Assembly: GCA_900467185.1 (NCBI GenBank) | Contig: UBPA01000016.1 | Span: forward strand, 34,574-98,573 | From: Hyphomicrobiales bacterium | Lineage (GTDB): Bacteria; Pseudomonadota; Alphaproteobacteria; Rhizobiales; Rhizobiaceae | Reading direction: 5' to 3' | DNA: 64,000 bases | In this document: positions 25,362 through 33,953 of the stretch, one piece after another | How the letters are laid out: each line of letters starts with the position of its first letter | Position numbering within the stretch: position 1 is the first letter of the stretch | Notes under the pieces: model-generated | The model's database searches: none | What the model was told of the DNA's origin: nothing | Seen by the model: the letters and a program-made list of their open reading frames with translations, nothing else | Program-made: the position numbers and the translations under genes

Positions 25362-26246
25362 ATGGCCGTCGATACGTCACCGCGCAGCACCACCTGGACC
25401 TTCGTCGATGGCGAATGGGTGACGGGCAATCCGCCGCTGATCGGCCCGACCTCGCACGCGATGTGGCTCGGCACCACCGTGTTCGACGGCGCCCGCTGGT
25501 TCGACGGCATCGCGCCGGATCTCGACCTCCACTGCCAGCGCGTCAACCGCTCGGCCCTGGCGCTCGGCCTCGATCCGGTCGTGGCGGCCGGGGATATCGA
25601 GGGCCTCGCCTGGGAGGGCGTGAAGAAGTTCGACGGGCAGACCGCGATCTACATCAAGCCGATGTACTGGGCCGAACACGGCATGCCGGGCTCCGTCGTC
25701 GCTGCCGATCCCGCCTCCACGCGCTTCGCGCTCTGCCTGTTCAAGGCGCCGATGAACACGGCGCAGCCCTCCTCGCTCACCGTCTCGCCCTATCGCCGCC
25801 CGAGCCCGGAGGTCGCGGTGACCACGGCCAAGACCGGCAGCCTCTACCCCAATTCCGGCCGCATGATCCTGGAGGCCCGCGCCCGCGGCTTCGACAATGC
25901 GCTGGCGAAGGACATGAACGGCAACGTCGCGGAAACCGCCTCGTCCAATATCTTCATGGTCAAGGACGGCGTCGTCTTCACCCCGCTCGCCAACGGCACT
26001 TTCCTCGCCGGCATCACCCGCTCCCGCGTCCTCCACCTCCTGCGCCGCGCCGGCCTCGACGTGCGCGAAACGACGCTGACGGTCGAGGACTTCCTGGCCG
26101 CCGACGAGATCTTCACCTCCGGCAACTACTCCAAGATCGTCCCCGTCGTCAGGCTCGACGACCGCCACCTGCAGGAAGGCCCCGTGGCCAAGAAGGCGCT
26201 GGAGGTCTACATGGACTGGGCGCATGGCAACGGGTCGGATTTTTAA
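25362..26246 (+). CDS. Branched-chain aminotransferase-family protein (PLP class IV)
   Basis: 294 residues from ATG 25362 (GAGGAAAG upstream). The N-terminus and the MWLGTTVFDGARWF segment are typical of class IV aminotransferases. GNVAETASSNIFMVKDG contains the motif that positions PLP, and TGSLYPNSGRMI is where the PLP lysine is expected but no lysine is obvious in that short stretch except K in TTAKTG. Likely a cytosolic branched-chain or D-amino acid aminotransferase-like enzyme. Stands alone with a RIME element directly downstream. Confidence 0.85.
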   Translation: MAVDTSPRSTTWTFVDGEWVTGNPPLIGPTSHAMWLGTTVFDGARWFDGIAPDLDLHCQRVNRSALALGLDPVVAAGDIEGLAWEGVKKFDGQTAIYIKPMYWAEHGMPGSVVAADPASTRFALCLFKAPMNTAQPSSLTVSPYRRPSPEVAVTTAKTGSLYPNSGRMILEARARGFDNALAKDMNGNVAETASSNIFMVKDGVVFTPLANGTFLAGITRSRVLHLLRRAGLDVRETTLTVEDFLAADEIFTSGNYSKIVPVVRLDDRHLQEGPVAKKALEVYMDWAHGNGSDF

Positions 26247-26271
26247 GGCGATGTGTCGTCTCTAGCGTAGA

Positions 26272-26442
26272 GCCGCCCCTCATCCGGCTGCCGCCACCTT
26301 CTCCCCGCCAAGCGGGGCGAAGGGACACGCGGCGAGCGCTCGCTTGTTTCTTGAAGGTTGATGATCGGGGCAGACGCCGCGCCCCAAGTCCCTTCTCCCT
26401 GCGCGCGGGGAGAAGGTGGCGGCAGCCGGATGAGGGGCAGCC
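26272..26442. repeat. RIME-type long inverted repeat, family B
   Basis: Arms GCCGCCCCTCATCCGGCTGC plus CGCCACCTTCTCCCC and its reverse complement GGGGAGAAGGTGGCGGCAGC plus CGGATGAGGGGCAGC are nearly perfect over about 36 bases, with a loop containing GAAGGGACACGCGGCG. It matches the RIME elements described in rhizobia. A second, window-truncated element of this class starts at 63878. It fills the gap between the aminotransferase and the ClpP-like gene. Confidence 0.85.
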
Positions 26443-26507
26443 ACACCCACCGACGCACCCCATCAGCCCTTAAGGCGCAACCCCCACACCCTCCGACCCC
26501 AGATCCT

Positions 26508-27287
26508 TCAAGGCCCACGGATCAACCCAACCTCCCGCATCTCCTTGACGCTCAGATACGCCAGCCGATCCGGCGGCGTTTCCATCGCCCGTTGCCACAG
26601 CCCGGGCTTGATGCCCATGGCGTCGAGGTGGCGGGTGATGGTGGCGGTGGTGCGCTGGGCTTCGGACATCGCCATTTCCGGCGAGAGCTTTTCGCGCGTG
26701 CCGTTGAAGATCTGGTGCACGCCGACGACGGCGCCCTCGGCCACCGTCCGCTCGACCCCGCCCGAGAGAACGATGGGGCAGGAGGAGGCGCAGAGCGCGC
26801 CTTTTTCGACGATCGTGTTCAGCTGCCGATCGCGGATCAGCTTCGACATGGCCAGCGCATCGCTGACGGAGCCGCCGGGCGAATCCAGCTGCACCACCTT
26901 CACATATTCCCCGCGCGCCTCGATTTCCACGGCAAAGCGTGCGGCGGCGCCGGGGTCGATCGCCCCTTTGGCGAGCATCACGCCGCCGGGCTGCAGCTCG
27001 AAGCGGATGGCCTGCTTCAGGGTTTCCGCGTCGGTCGTCACCTCGCCCGGCGCATCCTCCGGCTCGCCGGTGGTGAGCGCAGGGGGCAGGACAGGCTCGC
27101 TCATCGGGTTTGCCGGATTGAGGGCGGCTGCCGCGTTCTGTCCCGCGATCTCGCGAAAATCGATGACCACGAAAACGAGGGCCGCCGCGAGCAGGATATA
27201 GAAGAAGGCGCGCATCATCTGGCCGTCGTCCACTTTCGCAGAAAAGCGTGTCAGGGCGTTTATGGCGCCGCCGGCCGTCGGCCTCAT
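26508..27287 (-). CDS. ClpP-fold periplasmic/membrane protein
   Basis: 259 residues with one N-terminal hydrophobic helix (about residues 26-43), so anchored in the inner membrane with the rest periplasmic. VVQLDSPGGSVSDALAMSKL, then ALCASSCPIVLSGG and GVHQIF, match the ClpP/SppA crotonase-like fold with a nucleophilic serine (168 or 169) and His191, as in COG3904-type proteins. Its ATG overlaps the stop of the membrane protein gene upstream (ATGA), showing translational coupling. Function unknown; a periplasmic protease role is plausible. Confidence 0.8.
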   Translation of the reverse strand: MRPTAGGAINALTRFSAKVDDGQMMRAFFYILLAAALVFVVIDFREIAGQNAAAALNPANPMSEPVLPPALTTGEPEDAPGEVTTDAETLKQAIRFELQPGGVMLAKGAIDPGAAARFAVEIEARGEYVKVVQLDSPGGSVSDALAMSKLIRDRQLNTIVEKGALCASSCPIVLSGGVERTVAEGAVVGVHQIFNGTREKLSPEMAMSEAQRTTATITRHLDAMGIKPGLWQRAMETPPDRLAYLSVKEMREVGLIRGP

Positions 27288-28612
27288 GCCTGGGGTGCCT
27301 TGCCCTGCGGGCCTAAGCGCGTTCCCTTTGCCGGAAGATCGAGGCTGGTGATGTTGGAGGGCTCGTCGGCCACGTCGTCCGCAGCCGGCGCGGCCTCCCG
27401 GCGCGCCAGAGCCTCGAGATCGACGCCGCTGCGGGCGAGGGCCTGCTGCACCTCCATCGCCGCCAGCAGTTCGGCCGCGGTGATGCGGGCGGCAAAGGGC
27501 AGGCTTTCCTCCTGACGGCGGAGCGACGCATGCGCGATCGCCAGCATGAACACCAGCACCGCCGGCAGGAGGTCGATCGAGATCGCCCCGGCCCAGCTCG
27601 GAATGAAATCAGAGGCATAGACGAGCACGGCGGCCGCCGCCGACAGCGGCACGAAGCGGCGTTCCTCCACCGGCGGACGCTTCAGGATCTCGGCTGCGGC
27701 ATCCGACAGAACCTTCGACTGCGCGGCGACCGAGGTGCGGATCGTCGCAATCACCTGATCCTGCCGGTTGATGAGGTCGGGCTCCAGCCCGCTTGCCACC
27801 GGTGCGATGAAGCCGAGCGAGAGATCGTCGGCCGCACGCTTGACCGAGCCGGCAATGGAGGTCTGCTCGAGCGCGGTGATCGTGCCCGTCAGCGCCACGG
27901 CTTCCGTGGAAAACGAATCGGCCCGCGGCTCGATGGCGCCGGGGGAGGACAGGAGGCCGCGCATGGTGGAGATGCGGCTCTGACCTTCGGTGAAGAGGGT
28001 TTCCACGCGGTCGCGCGATGCCGCGATGCCGGCCTGCAGCTCGCGCAGCTGCGCGGCCATCTGCGCCAGAAGCTGCACGACGCTGCCGGCCCCGGTCGTG
28101 CCGGTCAGGGCGCCGCTTCGCTGTTCCTGATCCGACAGGCGCTGGAACCGCTCGGAGGTGCGCTGGATATCCGGCAGCAGGCTCTGGGCGGCGAGCGCGT
28201 TCTGGTGCGCCTTGTCGAGATCGGCCGTGTAGTCCTCGATCGTCTCGGCCAGATGCTGCTCGACGGCGGCGGAACCGGCAAGGGCCGCCGCATTGAGCCA
28301 GCTCGCCATGGCGATGATCATGACGCAGCCGAGCGCCATGATGCCGAGCATGCCGGTGCGGCCCGAACGGCTCGTCACATGCGGGTAGAACCGCGCCATA
28401 TAGGTCCAGAAGGCGTAGATCGCGACGGAGACGGCGCAGGAATAGATCATCGCGGCGAAGAACACGGCCGTCGCCGACCCGTCGAGGATCGAGCGCACGC
28501 CCAGATAGGTATAGACGCCCGAGGCGAGTGCCAGAACGGCCAGCGCGAAACGCGTCATGGTTTCGACGGCCTCGATGCCGTCCTGCAATCGATGCGAAGC
28601 GCCAAGCGCCAT
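27284..28612 (-). CDS. Integral membrane protein of unknown function
   Basis: 442 residues. About three membrane helices lie in the first 115 residues, then a long region (about 120-330) of predicted helix rich in Ala, Gln and Glu that could form a coiled coil in the periplasm, then a further hydrophobic pair near residues 330-370 and a cytoplasmic tail. No known domain recognised. The stop overlaps the start of the ClpP-like gene, so the two products probably work together. A perfect CtrA-like motif lies 27 bases upstream of its start. Confidence 0.72.
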   Translation of the reverse strand: MALGASHRLQDGIEAVETMTRFALAVLALASGVYTYLGVRSILDGSATAVFFAAMIYSCAVSVAIYAFWTYMARFYPHVTSRSGRTGMLGIMALGCVMIIAMASWLNAAALAGSAAVEQHLAETIEDYTADLDKAHQNALAAQSLLPDIQRTSERFQRLSDQEQRSGALTGTTGAGSVVQLLAQMAAQLRELQAGIAASRDRVETLFTEGQSRISTMRGLLSSPGAIEPRADSFSTEAVALTGTITALEQTSIAGSVKRAADDLSLGFIAPVASGLEPDLINRQDQVIATIRTSVAAQSKVLSDAAAEILKRPPVEERRFVPLSAAAAVLVYASDFIPSWAGAISIDLLPAVLVFMLAIAHASLRRQEESLPFAARITAAELLAAMEVQQALARSGVDLEALARREAAPAADDVADEPSNITSLDLPAKGTRLGPQGKAPQA

Positions 28613-28638
28613 GGAGAATTCCCCTGGTTTCGAAAGTC

Positions 28639-28653
28639 TTAACAGGGGCTTAA
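28639..28653. promoter_or_regulatory. Candidate CtrA-binding site upstream of the membrane/ClpP-like operon
   Basis: TTAA-CAGGGGC-TTAA matches the CtrA consensus TTAA-N7-TTAA exactly. It lies 27-41 bases upstream of the start at 28612, a position that suits either activation or repression at a promoter with a short leader. CtrA is the cell-cycle master regulator of alphaproteobacteria. Binding is an inference. Confidence 0.5.
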
Positions 28654-28868
28654 GAAACGGGCGAAATGAAGGCCGGCCTGCGGGTGCACACGGGCTCCGT
28701 CGTGCTGGCGCGCGTGTGATGACGCAGTCGTGAAGCGGGCGCGGGAGAAAACCATTTCGCCGGAGGCGATGAATTTAGCGATGGCGCCGGTTGCCTCGCA
28801 TGGCCGGGGTGCCTATGTTCTCCCTGACGATTTCGTGAATGAATTCCGATGCCAAGAGGAGAACCGCC

Positions 28869-29468
28869 ATGGCTTTCGAACTTCCCCCGCTGCCCTATGA
28901 CTACGATGCGCTTGCGCCCTTCATGTCGCGCGAAACGCTGGAATATCATCACGACAAGCACCATCAGGCCTATGTGACGGCCGGCAACAAGCTGGCGGAA
29001 GAGGCCGGCCTTGCCGATCTCTCGCTCGAAGAGATCGTCAAGAAGTCCTACGGCACCAACCAGCCGCTCTTCAACAATGCCGGCCAGCATTACAACCACC
29101 TCCACTTCTGGAAGTGGATGAAGAAGGGCGGCGGCGGAACCTCGCTGCCGGGCAAGCTCGACGCAGCCATCAAGTCCGACCTCGGCGGCTACGACAAGTT
29201 CAAGGCCGACTTCATCGCAGCCGGCGTCGGCCAGTTCGGCTCCGGCTGGGCCTGGCTCGCCGTCAAGGACGGCAAGCTGCAGATCGCCAAGACCCCGAAC
29301 GGCGAAAACCCGCTGGTCCACGGCGCGACCCCGGTGCTCGGCGTCGACGTGTGGGAACACTCCTACTACATCGACTACCGCAACGCGCGCCCGAAGTACC
29401 TCGAAGCCTTCATCGACAATCTGATCAACTGGGACTACGTCCTGGAGCTTTACGAAAAGGCAGCCTGA
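28869..29468 (+). CDS. sodB: Iron/manganese superoxide dismutase
   Basis: 199 residues, the usual size. LEYHHDKHHQAYV holds the first metal-ligand histidine (27); NNAGQHYNHLHFWKWM holds the second; DVWEHSYYIDYRNARPKYL holds the Asp and His ligands near the C-terminus. It converts superoxide to hydrogen peroxide and oxygen in the cytosol. ATG 28869 follows AGGAG. A strong terminator lies 23 bases after the stop. Confidence 0.95.
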   Translation: MAFELPPLPYDYDALAPFMSRETLEYHHDKHHQAYVTAGNKLAEEAGLADLSLEEIVKKSYGTNQPLFNNAGQHYNHLHFWKWMKKGGGGTSLPGKLDAAIKSDLGGYDKFKADFIAAGVGQFGSGWAWLAVKDGKLQIAKTPNGENPLVHGATPVLGVDVWEHSYYIDYRNARPKYLEAFIDNLINWDYVLELYEKAA

Positions 29469-29490
29469 TCAGGCTCGGAAACGACGGAAA

Positions 29491-29519
29491 GCGGGGCCCT
29501 CGGGTCCCGCTTTTTTTCT
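29491..29519 (+). terminator. Rho-independent terminator of sodB
   Basis: Stem AGCGGGGCCC/GGTCCCGCT with a three-base loop, followed by a run of seven T residues. Confidence 0.88.
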
Positions 29520-29544
29520 GTCTGACAAAGTGCGCAATCCTCTC

Positions 29545-29633
29545 CTCCGTCATGCTCGGGCTTGTCCCGAGCATCTGCAACGGTCTGATTTTGTTGACGT
29601 TAGCAGATCCTCGGCACAAGGCCGAGGATGACG
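29545..29633 (+). repeat. Intergenic palindromic repeat, family A, copy 6
   Basis: Begins CTCCGTCATGCTCGGGCTTG and ends CAGATCCTCGGCACAAGGCC plus GAGGATGACG, with a divergent loop (GGTCTGATTTTGTTGACG). Lies between the sodB terminator and the phosphoesterase. Confidence 0.75.
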
Positions 29634-29767
29634 TCGCGTCAAGAGGGATCCCGCTCGGCAGACCTGTGGCCCTCCGGCTCCGCTTTCCGGCACGCCGATC
29701 GTGTCGCAGAGCGTTTGGCCGACAGTCTGTCATCCCTCTGTCATCCCCCTTCGCTACCTCGCCCGTC

Positions 29768-30613
29768 ATGACCGAAAACCCCGTCCTCCGCCTCGGCATC
29801 ATCGCCGATCCGCAATATGCCGATCTCGCGCCGAACCTCGCGCTTAACCGCCATTTCCGCCAGTCGCTCGGCAAGCTTGAGGAGGCGATCGCCGTGTTCA
29901 ACGGGCGTGCGCTCGATGCCGTGGTCACGCTCGGCGATCTCATCGACCGGGACTGGGAAAGCTTCGATCCGGCGCTGGCGGTCTATCGGCGTCTGCGGCA
30001 CAAGGCCCTGTTCCTGCCCGGCAATCATGATTTCGCGGTGGCGCCGGAGCATCTGGGCGACGTGCACCGCCGCCTCGGCATGCCGGCGCCCTATCACGAT
30101 CTCCTCGTCGCGGGGCATCGCCTCGTCATTCTCGATGGCAGCGAAGTCAGCCTGTTTGCCGTGCCGAAAGGCCATCCGCGCCGCGAGCAGGCGAAGGCCC
30201 GGCTGCAGGCGCTGACGGCGGCGGGCGCCATCAATGCCCAGCGCTGGAACGGCGGATTGGGCGAGGCGCAGTTCGCCTGGCTTGTCGAGGTGCTCGACCA
30301 GGCCCGCGACGACGGCGAGCCGGTCGTCATTCTCTGCCACTACCCGGTTGCACCCGAAAACGCGCATGACCTCTGGGACGCGCAGCGCCTGCTCGACATG
30401 CTCAAGACCTACCCGAACGTGCGCGCCTGGCTCTGCGGCCACAACCACGCCGGCAACACCGTCACGCGCGACGGCACGCACTACGTCACCTTCCGCGGCA
30501 TGGTCGATACGCCCGACCGGAACGCCTTCGCGATTGTCAGCCTCTACGAGGACCGGCTGGAGATCGAGGGTTTCGGGCGGGAGGAAAGCCGGGTTCTAAG
30601 GACCGGAACGTAA
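29768..30613 (+). CDS. Metallophosphoesterase, ADP-ribose/CDP-alcohol diphosphatase type
   Basis: 281 residues. The opening LGIIADPQYADL with the metal-binding Asp and the unusual QYAD sequence resembles Mn-dependent ADP-ribose/CDP-alcohol diphosphatases. VVTLGDLID, GNHDFA, ILCHYPVAPENAH and CGHNHAGN supply the remaining metal ligands of the calcineurin-like fold. The ATG at 29768 is preferred because codons upstream look non-coding and the family starts near there. Not linked to neighbours by spacing. Confidence 0.86.
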   Translation: MTENPVLRLGIIADPQYADLAPNLALNRHFRQSLGKLEEAIAVFNGRALDAVVTLGDLIDRDWESFDPALAVYRRLRHKALFLPGNHDFAVAPEHLGDVHRRLGMPAPYHDLLVAGHRLVILDGSEVSLFAVPKGHPRREQAKARLQALTAAGAINAQRWNGGLGEAQFAWLVEVLDQARDDGEPVVILCHYPVAPENAHDLWDAQRLLDMLKTYPNVRAWLCGHNHAGNTVTRDGTHYVTFRGMVDTPDRNAFAIVSLYEDRLEIEGFGREESRVLRTGT

Positions 30614-30718
30614 GCGGAGATTCTTAAAAACCTGCGGAACGACCGCTGGTGCCGCCGCAATGATGCCCTGTTTCCCCGGATGGTGCAGGCACCGTTCTGT
30701 CCCGAAAGGAAAACCGGC

Positions 30719-31561
30719 TTGCGTCGTCCCGTTCTCGCCTTTGGCCTGCTCGCACTCTCCTCCACTGCCTCTTTCGCCGCCACCGCCGCTTTCGCGGCTA
30801 GCGATGTCGATGTCACCTGCACGATCATGCTCGATGCCGCCACCGGCAAGGTGCTGATCGAGGAGGGCGACTGCGCCACCCGCACGACGCCGGCCTCCAC
30901 CTTCAAGATCCCGCTGGCGCTGATCGGCTACGACACCGGTTTCCTCAAGGACGCGGCGACGCCCGTGCTGTCCTACCGGAAGGGCGATCCGGACTGGGGC
31001 GGCGCCAACTGGCTGCGGGATACGAACCCGGCCGACTGGATGCGCTATTCCGTCGTCTGGTACTCCCAGCGCATCACGCGCGATCTCGGCCGCGAGACGC
31101 CGGAGCGCTATCTCAAGAGCTTCAAATACGGCAATGCCGACCTCTCCGGCGATCCGGGTTTCGACAACGGGCTGGAGCGCGCCTGGATCGCCTCGTCGCT
31201 GCAGGTCTCGCCGCGCGAGCAGGTCGCGTTCCTGCGCGGCCTCGTCAATGCCACGCTGCCGGTCGGGCCCGAGGCCATCGAGAAGACGAAGCGCATCGTG
31301 GAAAGCCGCGCCGTCGGCGACTGGACGATCCACGGCAAGACCGGCGCCGCCTTTCCGCGCAATGCCGATCGCAGCTTCGACTATGCCCATGGCTGGGGCT
31401 GGTATGTCGGCTGGGCCGAGCGACAAGAGGCGAAGGACAAGGCCGTGGTCTTTGCCCGGCTGATCCGCACGCGGGAAAAGACACAGACCTCGCCGGGCGT
31501 GCTGACGCGCGACGCGCTGTTTGCGCAATGGCCCGCGCTCTCGAAGAGCCTGCGCCCCTGA
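30719..31561 (+). CDS. Class D (OXA-like) beta-lactamase
   Basis: 280 residues from a TTG at 30719 with AAAGGA eight bases upstream; this start gives a clean signal peptide (RRPVLAFGLLALSSTASFA), whereas the ATG at 30680 would add 13 polar residues first. All class D motifs are present: Ser60-Thr-Phe-Lys63, Ser111-Val-Val113, Tyr137-Gly-Asn139, Trp156 in the omega-like loop, and Lys207-Thr-Gly209. It is a periplasmic serine beta-lactamase that hydrolyses the beta-lactam ring; spectrum cannot be read from sequence. The setting is chromosomal with no mobile element, so it appears native. Confidence 0.93.
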   Translation: MRRPVLAFGLLALSSTASFAATAAFAASDVDVTCTIMLDAATGKVLIEEGDCATRTTPASTFKIPLALIGYDTGFLKDAATPVLSYRKGDPDWGGANWLRDTNPADWMRYSVVWYSQRITRDLGRETPERYLKSFKYGNADLSGDPGFDNGLERAWIASSLQVSPREQVAFLRGLVNATLPVGPEAIEKTKRIVESRAVGDWTIHGKTGAAFPRNADRSFDYAHGWGWYVGWAERQEAKDKAVVFARLIRTREKTQTSPGVLTRDALFAQWPALSKSLRP

Positions 31562-31759
31562 CAACCTGTCGGTCGCCTGTTGCGGGCTTGAAATGTCGCG
31601 AAAATTTTACTTTCACCGCGGCCGGAAGATGCCAAGATGCCTGCGACGAAATGACCGGATTCCGGCCTGGCATCGGTCGGGCGGGAATCGGCCATGTCCG
31701 TCGGACACGCATGTCGGAACGGGCGCCCGCAAGGGGCGTCGCCACCAGAGAGGACTCCC

Positions 31760-32194
31760 ATGAAACTGAGAACCCTGTTTCTCGCCGCGGCGCTGGCAGG
31801 CCTTGCCGCCGGTGCCGTGACGGCGGCCGAGCCGCAAGAGGTGCGCGAAGGCCTGATGAAGAAGATCGGCGGCTCCATGGGCGCGCTCTCGGCCATCGCC
31901 AAGGGCCAGAAGCCCTATGATGCCGAGGTGGTGAAGGCGTCGCTGACCGCGATCAGCACCAGCATCAAGGCGTTTCCTGATCAGTTCCCGGCGGGGTCGG
32001 AGGCCAATTCCGAGGCGAGCCCGAAGATCTGGGAGAACAAGGCCGATTTCGACGCCAAGGCTGCGAGTCTCGGTGCGGATGCCGACACGCTGCTGGCGCA
32101 GCTGCCAGCCGATCCGGCCGGCGTCGGTGCCGCGCTCGGCAAGCTCGGCCCCCATTGCGGCGACTGTCATCAGGTCTACCGCGTCAAGAAGTAA
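31760..32194 (+). CDS. Cytochrome c' / c556 family
   Basis: 144 residues with a signal peptide (LFLAAALAGLAAGAVTAAEP). A single heme-binding Cys-Gly-Asp-Cys-His at 133-137 lies at the extreme C-terminus, and the helical body contains LMKKIGGSMGALSAIAKG, as in cytochromes c' and c556. Periplasmic electron carrier or NO-binding protein. The start at 31760 follows GAGAGGA. It is followed 250 bases later by a di-heme cytochrome on the same strand. Confidence 0.92.
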   Translation: MKLRTLFLAAALAGLAAGAVTAAEPQEVREGLMKKIGGSMGALSAIAKGQKPYDAEVVKASLTAISTSIKAFPDQFPAGSEANSEASPKIWENKADFDAKAASLGADADTLLAQLPADPAGVGAALGKLGPHCGDCHQVYRVKK

Positions 32195-32444
32195 GCGGTA
32201 GACCGGAACGAACCTCCGCCATGCCTGTGAGATCACGGCAGTCCGCACCCGCGCGGGAGGCCGCCGGCCTGCCGCAAGGCTTGGCGTCGCCGGAGAACCG
32301 GTCGCCCGGTCCCCTCGGGCGAGTGGTCGGGGTCTGGCCCGGCGCCTTGGCATTCGTCAGGGATCGGCGAAACCGGTGATCCCGAAACGGCAGACGGAAC
32401 GAACAGACCGAACCTGACAGCCTCTGACAACAAGGACCCGCCGC

Positions 32445-33359
32445 ATGGCCCGTCGCGCGCGCAAACTCGTCTCGACCGTCCTCTTCCTCGGCGTCGTGGT
32501 CGCGGGCGGCGCCTGGTTCGTCACCAAGCCCGAGCGCTGGCCGGCCGCACATTGGGATGGGTTCGGCGCGCCGGATCTCAGCCATGGCGAACAGGTGTTC
32601 TGGGCCGGCGGCTGCACCAGCTGTCACGCGGCACCGGGCGCTGAGGGCGATGCCAAGCTGGTGCTGAGCGGCGGCCTGCCGCTCAAAAGCCCGTTCGGCA
32701 CCTTCCACGTGCCCAATATCTCCCCCGACGACACCGCCGGCATCGGCCGCTGGACGCTCGCCCAGTTCGGCGATGCCATGACGCGCGGCGTCGGCCCGGA
32801 TGGCGAGCATCTCTATCCGTCTTTCCCGTATGGCTCCTACGCCCGGCTGACGCCGACGCACGTCAACGACCTCTACGGCTACATCAAGACCCTGCCGAAG
32901 AGCCCGAATGTCGCGCCACCGCACGACCTGCCGTTCCCCTACGATATCAGGGCGTCGCTCGGCGGCTGGAAGCTGCTGTTCTACAGCGACAAGCCGCGCG
33001 TACCGGTCGATCCGGCGAATGCGAAGCTGGTGCGTGGCCAGTATCTCGTCGAGGGCCCCGGCCATTGTGGCGAATGCCACACGCCGCGCAACGCGCTCGG
33101 CGGCTTTCGAACCGACCTCTGGCTCGCCGGCGCGCCGAACCCGGACGGCGAGGGGCAGATCCCCAACATCACGCCCGGCTCGAAGGCCATCGGCGCCTGG
33201 TCGGAAGCCGACATCGCCACCTATCTCGAAACCGGCTTCACCCCGGACTTCGACAGCGCCGGCGGCTCCATGGCCGAGGTCGTGCAGAACATCGCCAAAC
33301 TCCCCGCCGCCGACCGCGACGCGATCGCCGCCTATCTCAAGGCAGTGCCGGCGCGGTAG
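32445..33359 (+). CDS. Membrane-anchored di-heme cytochrome c
   Basis: 304 residues. One N-terminal hydrophobic helix (residues about 8-26) anchors it. Two heme sites are visible: Cys57-Thr-Ser-Cys-His61 and Cys208-Gly-Glu-Cys-His212, each in a cytochrome c domain. FHVPNISPDDTAGIGRWT and IPNITPGSKAIGAWSEAD are typical of cytochrome subunits that serve periplasmic alcohol or aldehyde dehydrogenases. Probably takes electrons from a periplasmic dehydrogenase; the PQQ enzyme at 37304 is one candidate donor, but is 4 kb away. Confidence 0.9.
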   Translation: MARRARKLVSTVLFLGVVVAGGAWFVTKPERWPAAHWDGFGAPDLSHGEQVFWAGGCTSCHAAPGAEGDAKLVLSGGLPLKSPFGTFHVPNISPDDTAGIGRWTLAQFGDAMTRGVGPDGEHLYPSFPYGSYARLTPTHVNDLYGYIKTLPKSPNVAPPHDLPFPYDIRASLGGWKLLFYSDKPRVPVDPANAKLVRGQYLVEGPGHCGECHTPRNALGGFRTDLWLAGAPNPDGEGQIPNITPGSKAIGAWSEADIATYLETGFTPDFDSAGGSMAEVVQNIAKLPAADRDAIAAYLKAVPAR

Positions 33360-33397
33360 TGGGGAGCGCTGAACAAGAATTTCTCCAGAAACAGAAA

Positions 33398-33436
33398 TTT
33401 GTTGATTTTTTCGAAATTAACGACAAAATCAGCAAA
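33398..33436. promoter_or_regulatory. Inverted repeat, probable autoregulatory operator of the VapBC-like pair
   Basis: TTTGTTGATTTT (33398-33409) and AAAATCAGCAAA (33425-33436) form an inverted repeat with one mismatch in 12, in an A+T-rich island just upstream of the antitoxin gene. Toxin-antitoxin operons commonly bind such repeats to repress themselves. Confidence 0.65.
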
Positions 33437-33458
33437 AATCAGATGGAGGTAAATACCG

Positions 33459-33953
33459 ATGACAATGTTGTTTCGCGATGTCCGACGAGGGTCGCAAAAA
33501 GCGCGGATCTGGGAGATTTGCGATGAGCTGACCAAGAAGCATGGCAGTATCCCGCGCAGTCGCGAGGTGGTCGATATCTATGTGGCGGAAGGCGGCAATC
33601 CGCACACGGGGGCGACGCAACATTCCCTGTGGAAGAAAGCCTATTTTGCCCAGGCAGACGAGCAGGCTACCGTTGATCAGGCGGCAGAACAGGGGCTCCG
33701 GTCGCTCGGCTTCCGTCCGATCACGATCAGCCCTGAGGGGAACCTGGTCATTCCGAAAGACGTTCTGCGGACGATGATGCTGGACTCCGATGGCCGGGCG
33801 ACCCTCTCCGTCGTCGAGGGTGAGCTTCGGATTATATCCCCCTTGGCAGCACTTCAGGCCATGCAAAACAGGCTCAAAGGCCTGAACACGGGTGGTGGCT
33901 TGGTCTCCGACGAGTTGATCGCCGAACGGCGGGCCGAAGCAGCATCTGAATGA
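33459..33953 (+). CDS. VapB-like antitoxin with extended N-terminal domain
   Basis: 164 residues, about twice the size of an ordinary VapB. The C-terminal half (ITISPEGNLVIPKDVLRTMML to ATLSVVEGELRIISPLAAL) is a swapped-hairpin AbrB/SpoVT-like DNA-binding domain. The N-terminal half (about residues 12-65) contains ARIWEICDELTKKHGSIPRS, which looks like an extra helix-turn-helix of the kind seen in plasmid regulators. ATG 33459 has GGAGGT eight bases upstream. It overlaps the PIN toxin by four bases, so translation is coupled. Partner of the next gene. Confidence 0.78.
   Translation: MTMLFRDVRRGSQKARIWEICDELTKKHGSIPRSREVVDIYVAEGGNPHTGATQHSLWKKAYFAQADEQATVDQAAEQGLRSLGFRPITISPEGNLVIPKDVLRTMMLDSDGRATLSVVEGELRIISPLAALQAMQNRLKGLNTGGGLVSDELIAERRAEAASE

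Noticed and set aside
26272..26442. Long inverted repeats as CRISPR or insertion-sequence ends
   Set aside because: There are no regularly spaced units, no transposase and no target-site duplication that I can see; RIME-type elements explain them.
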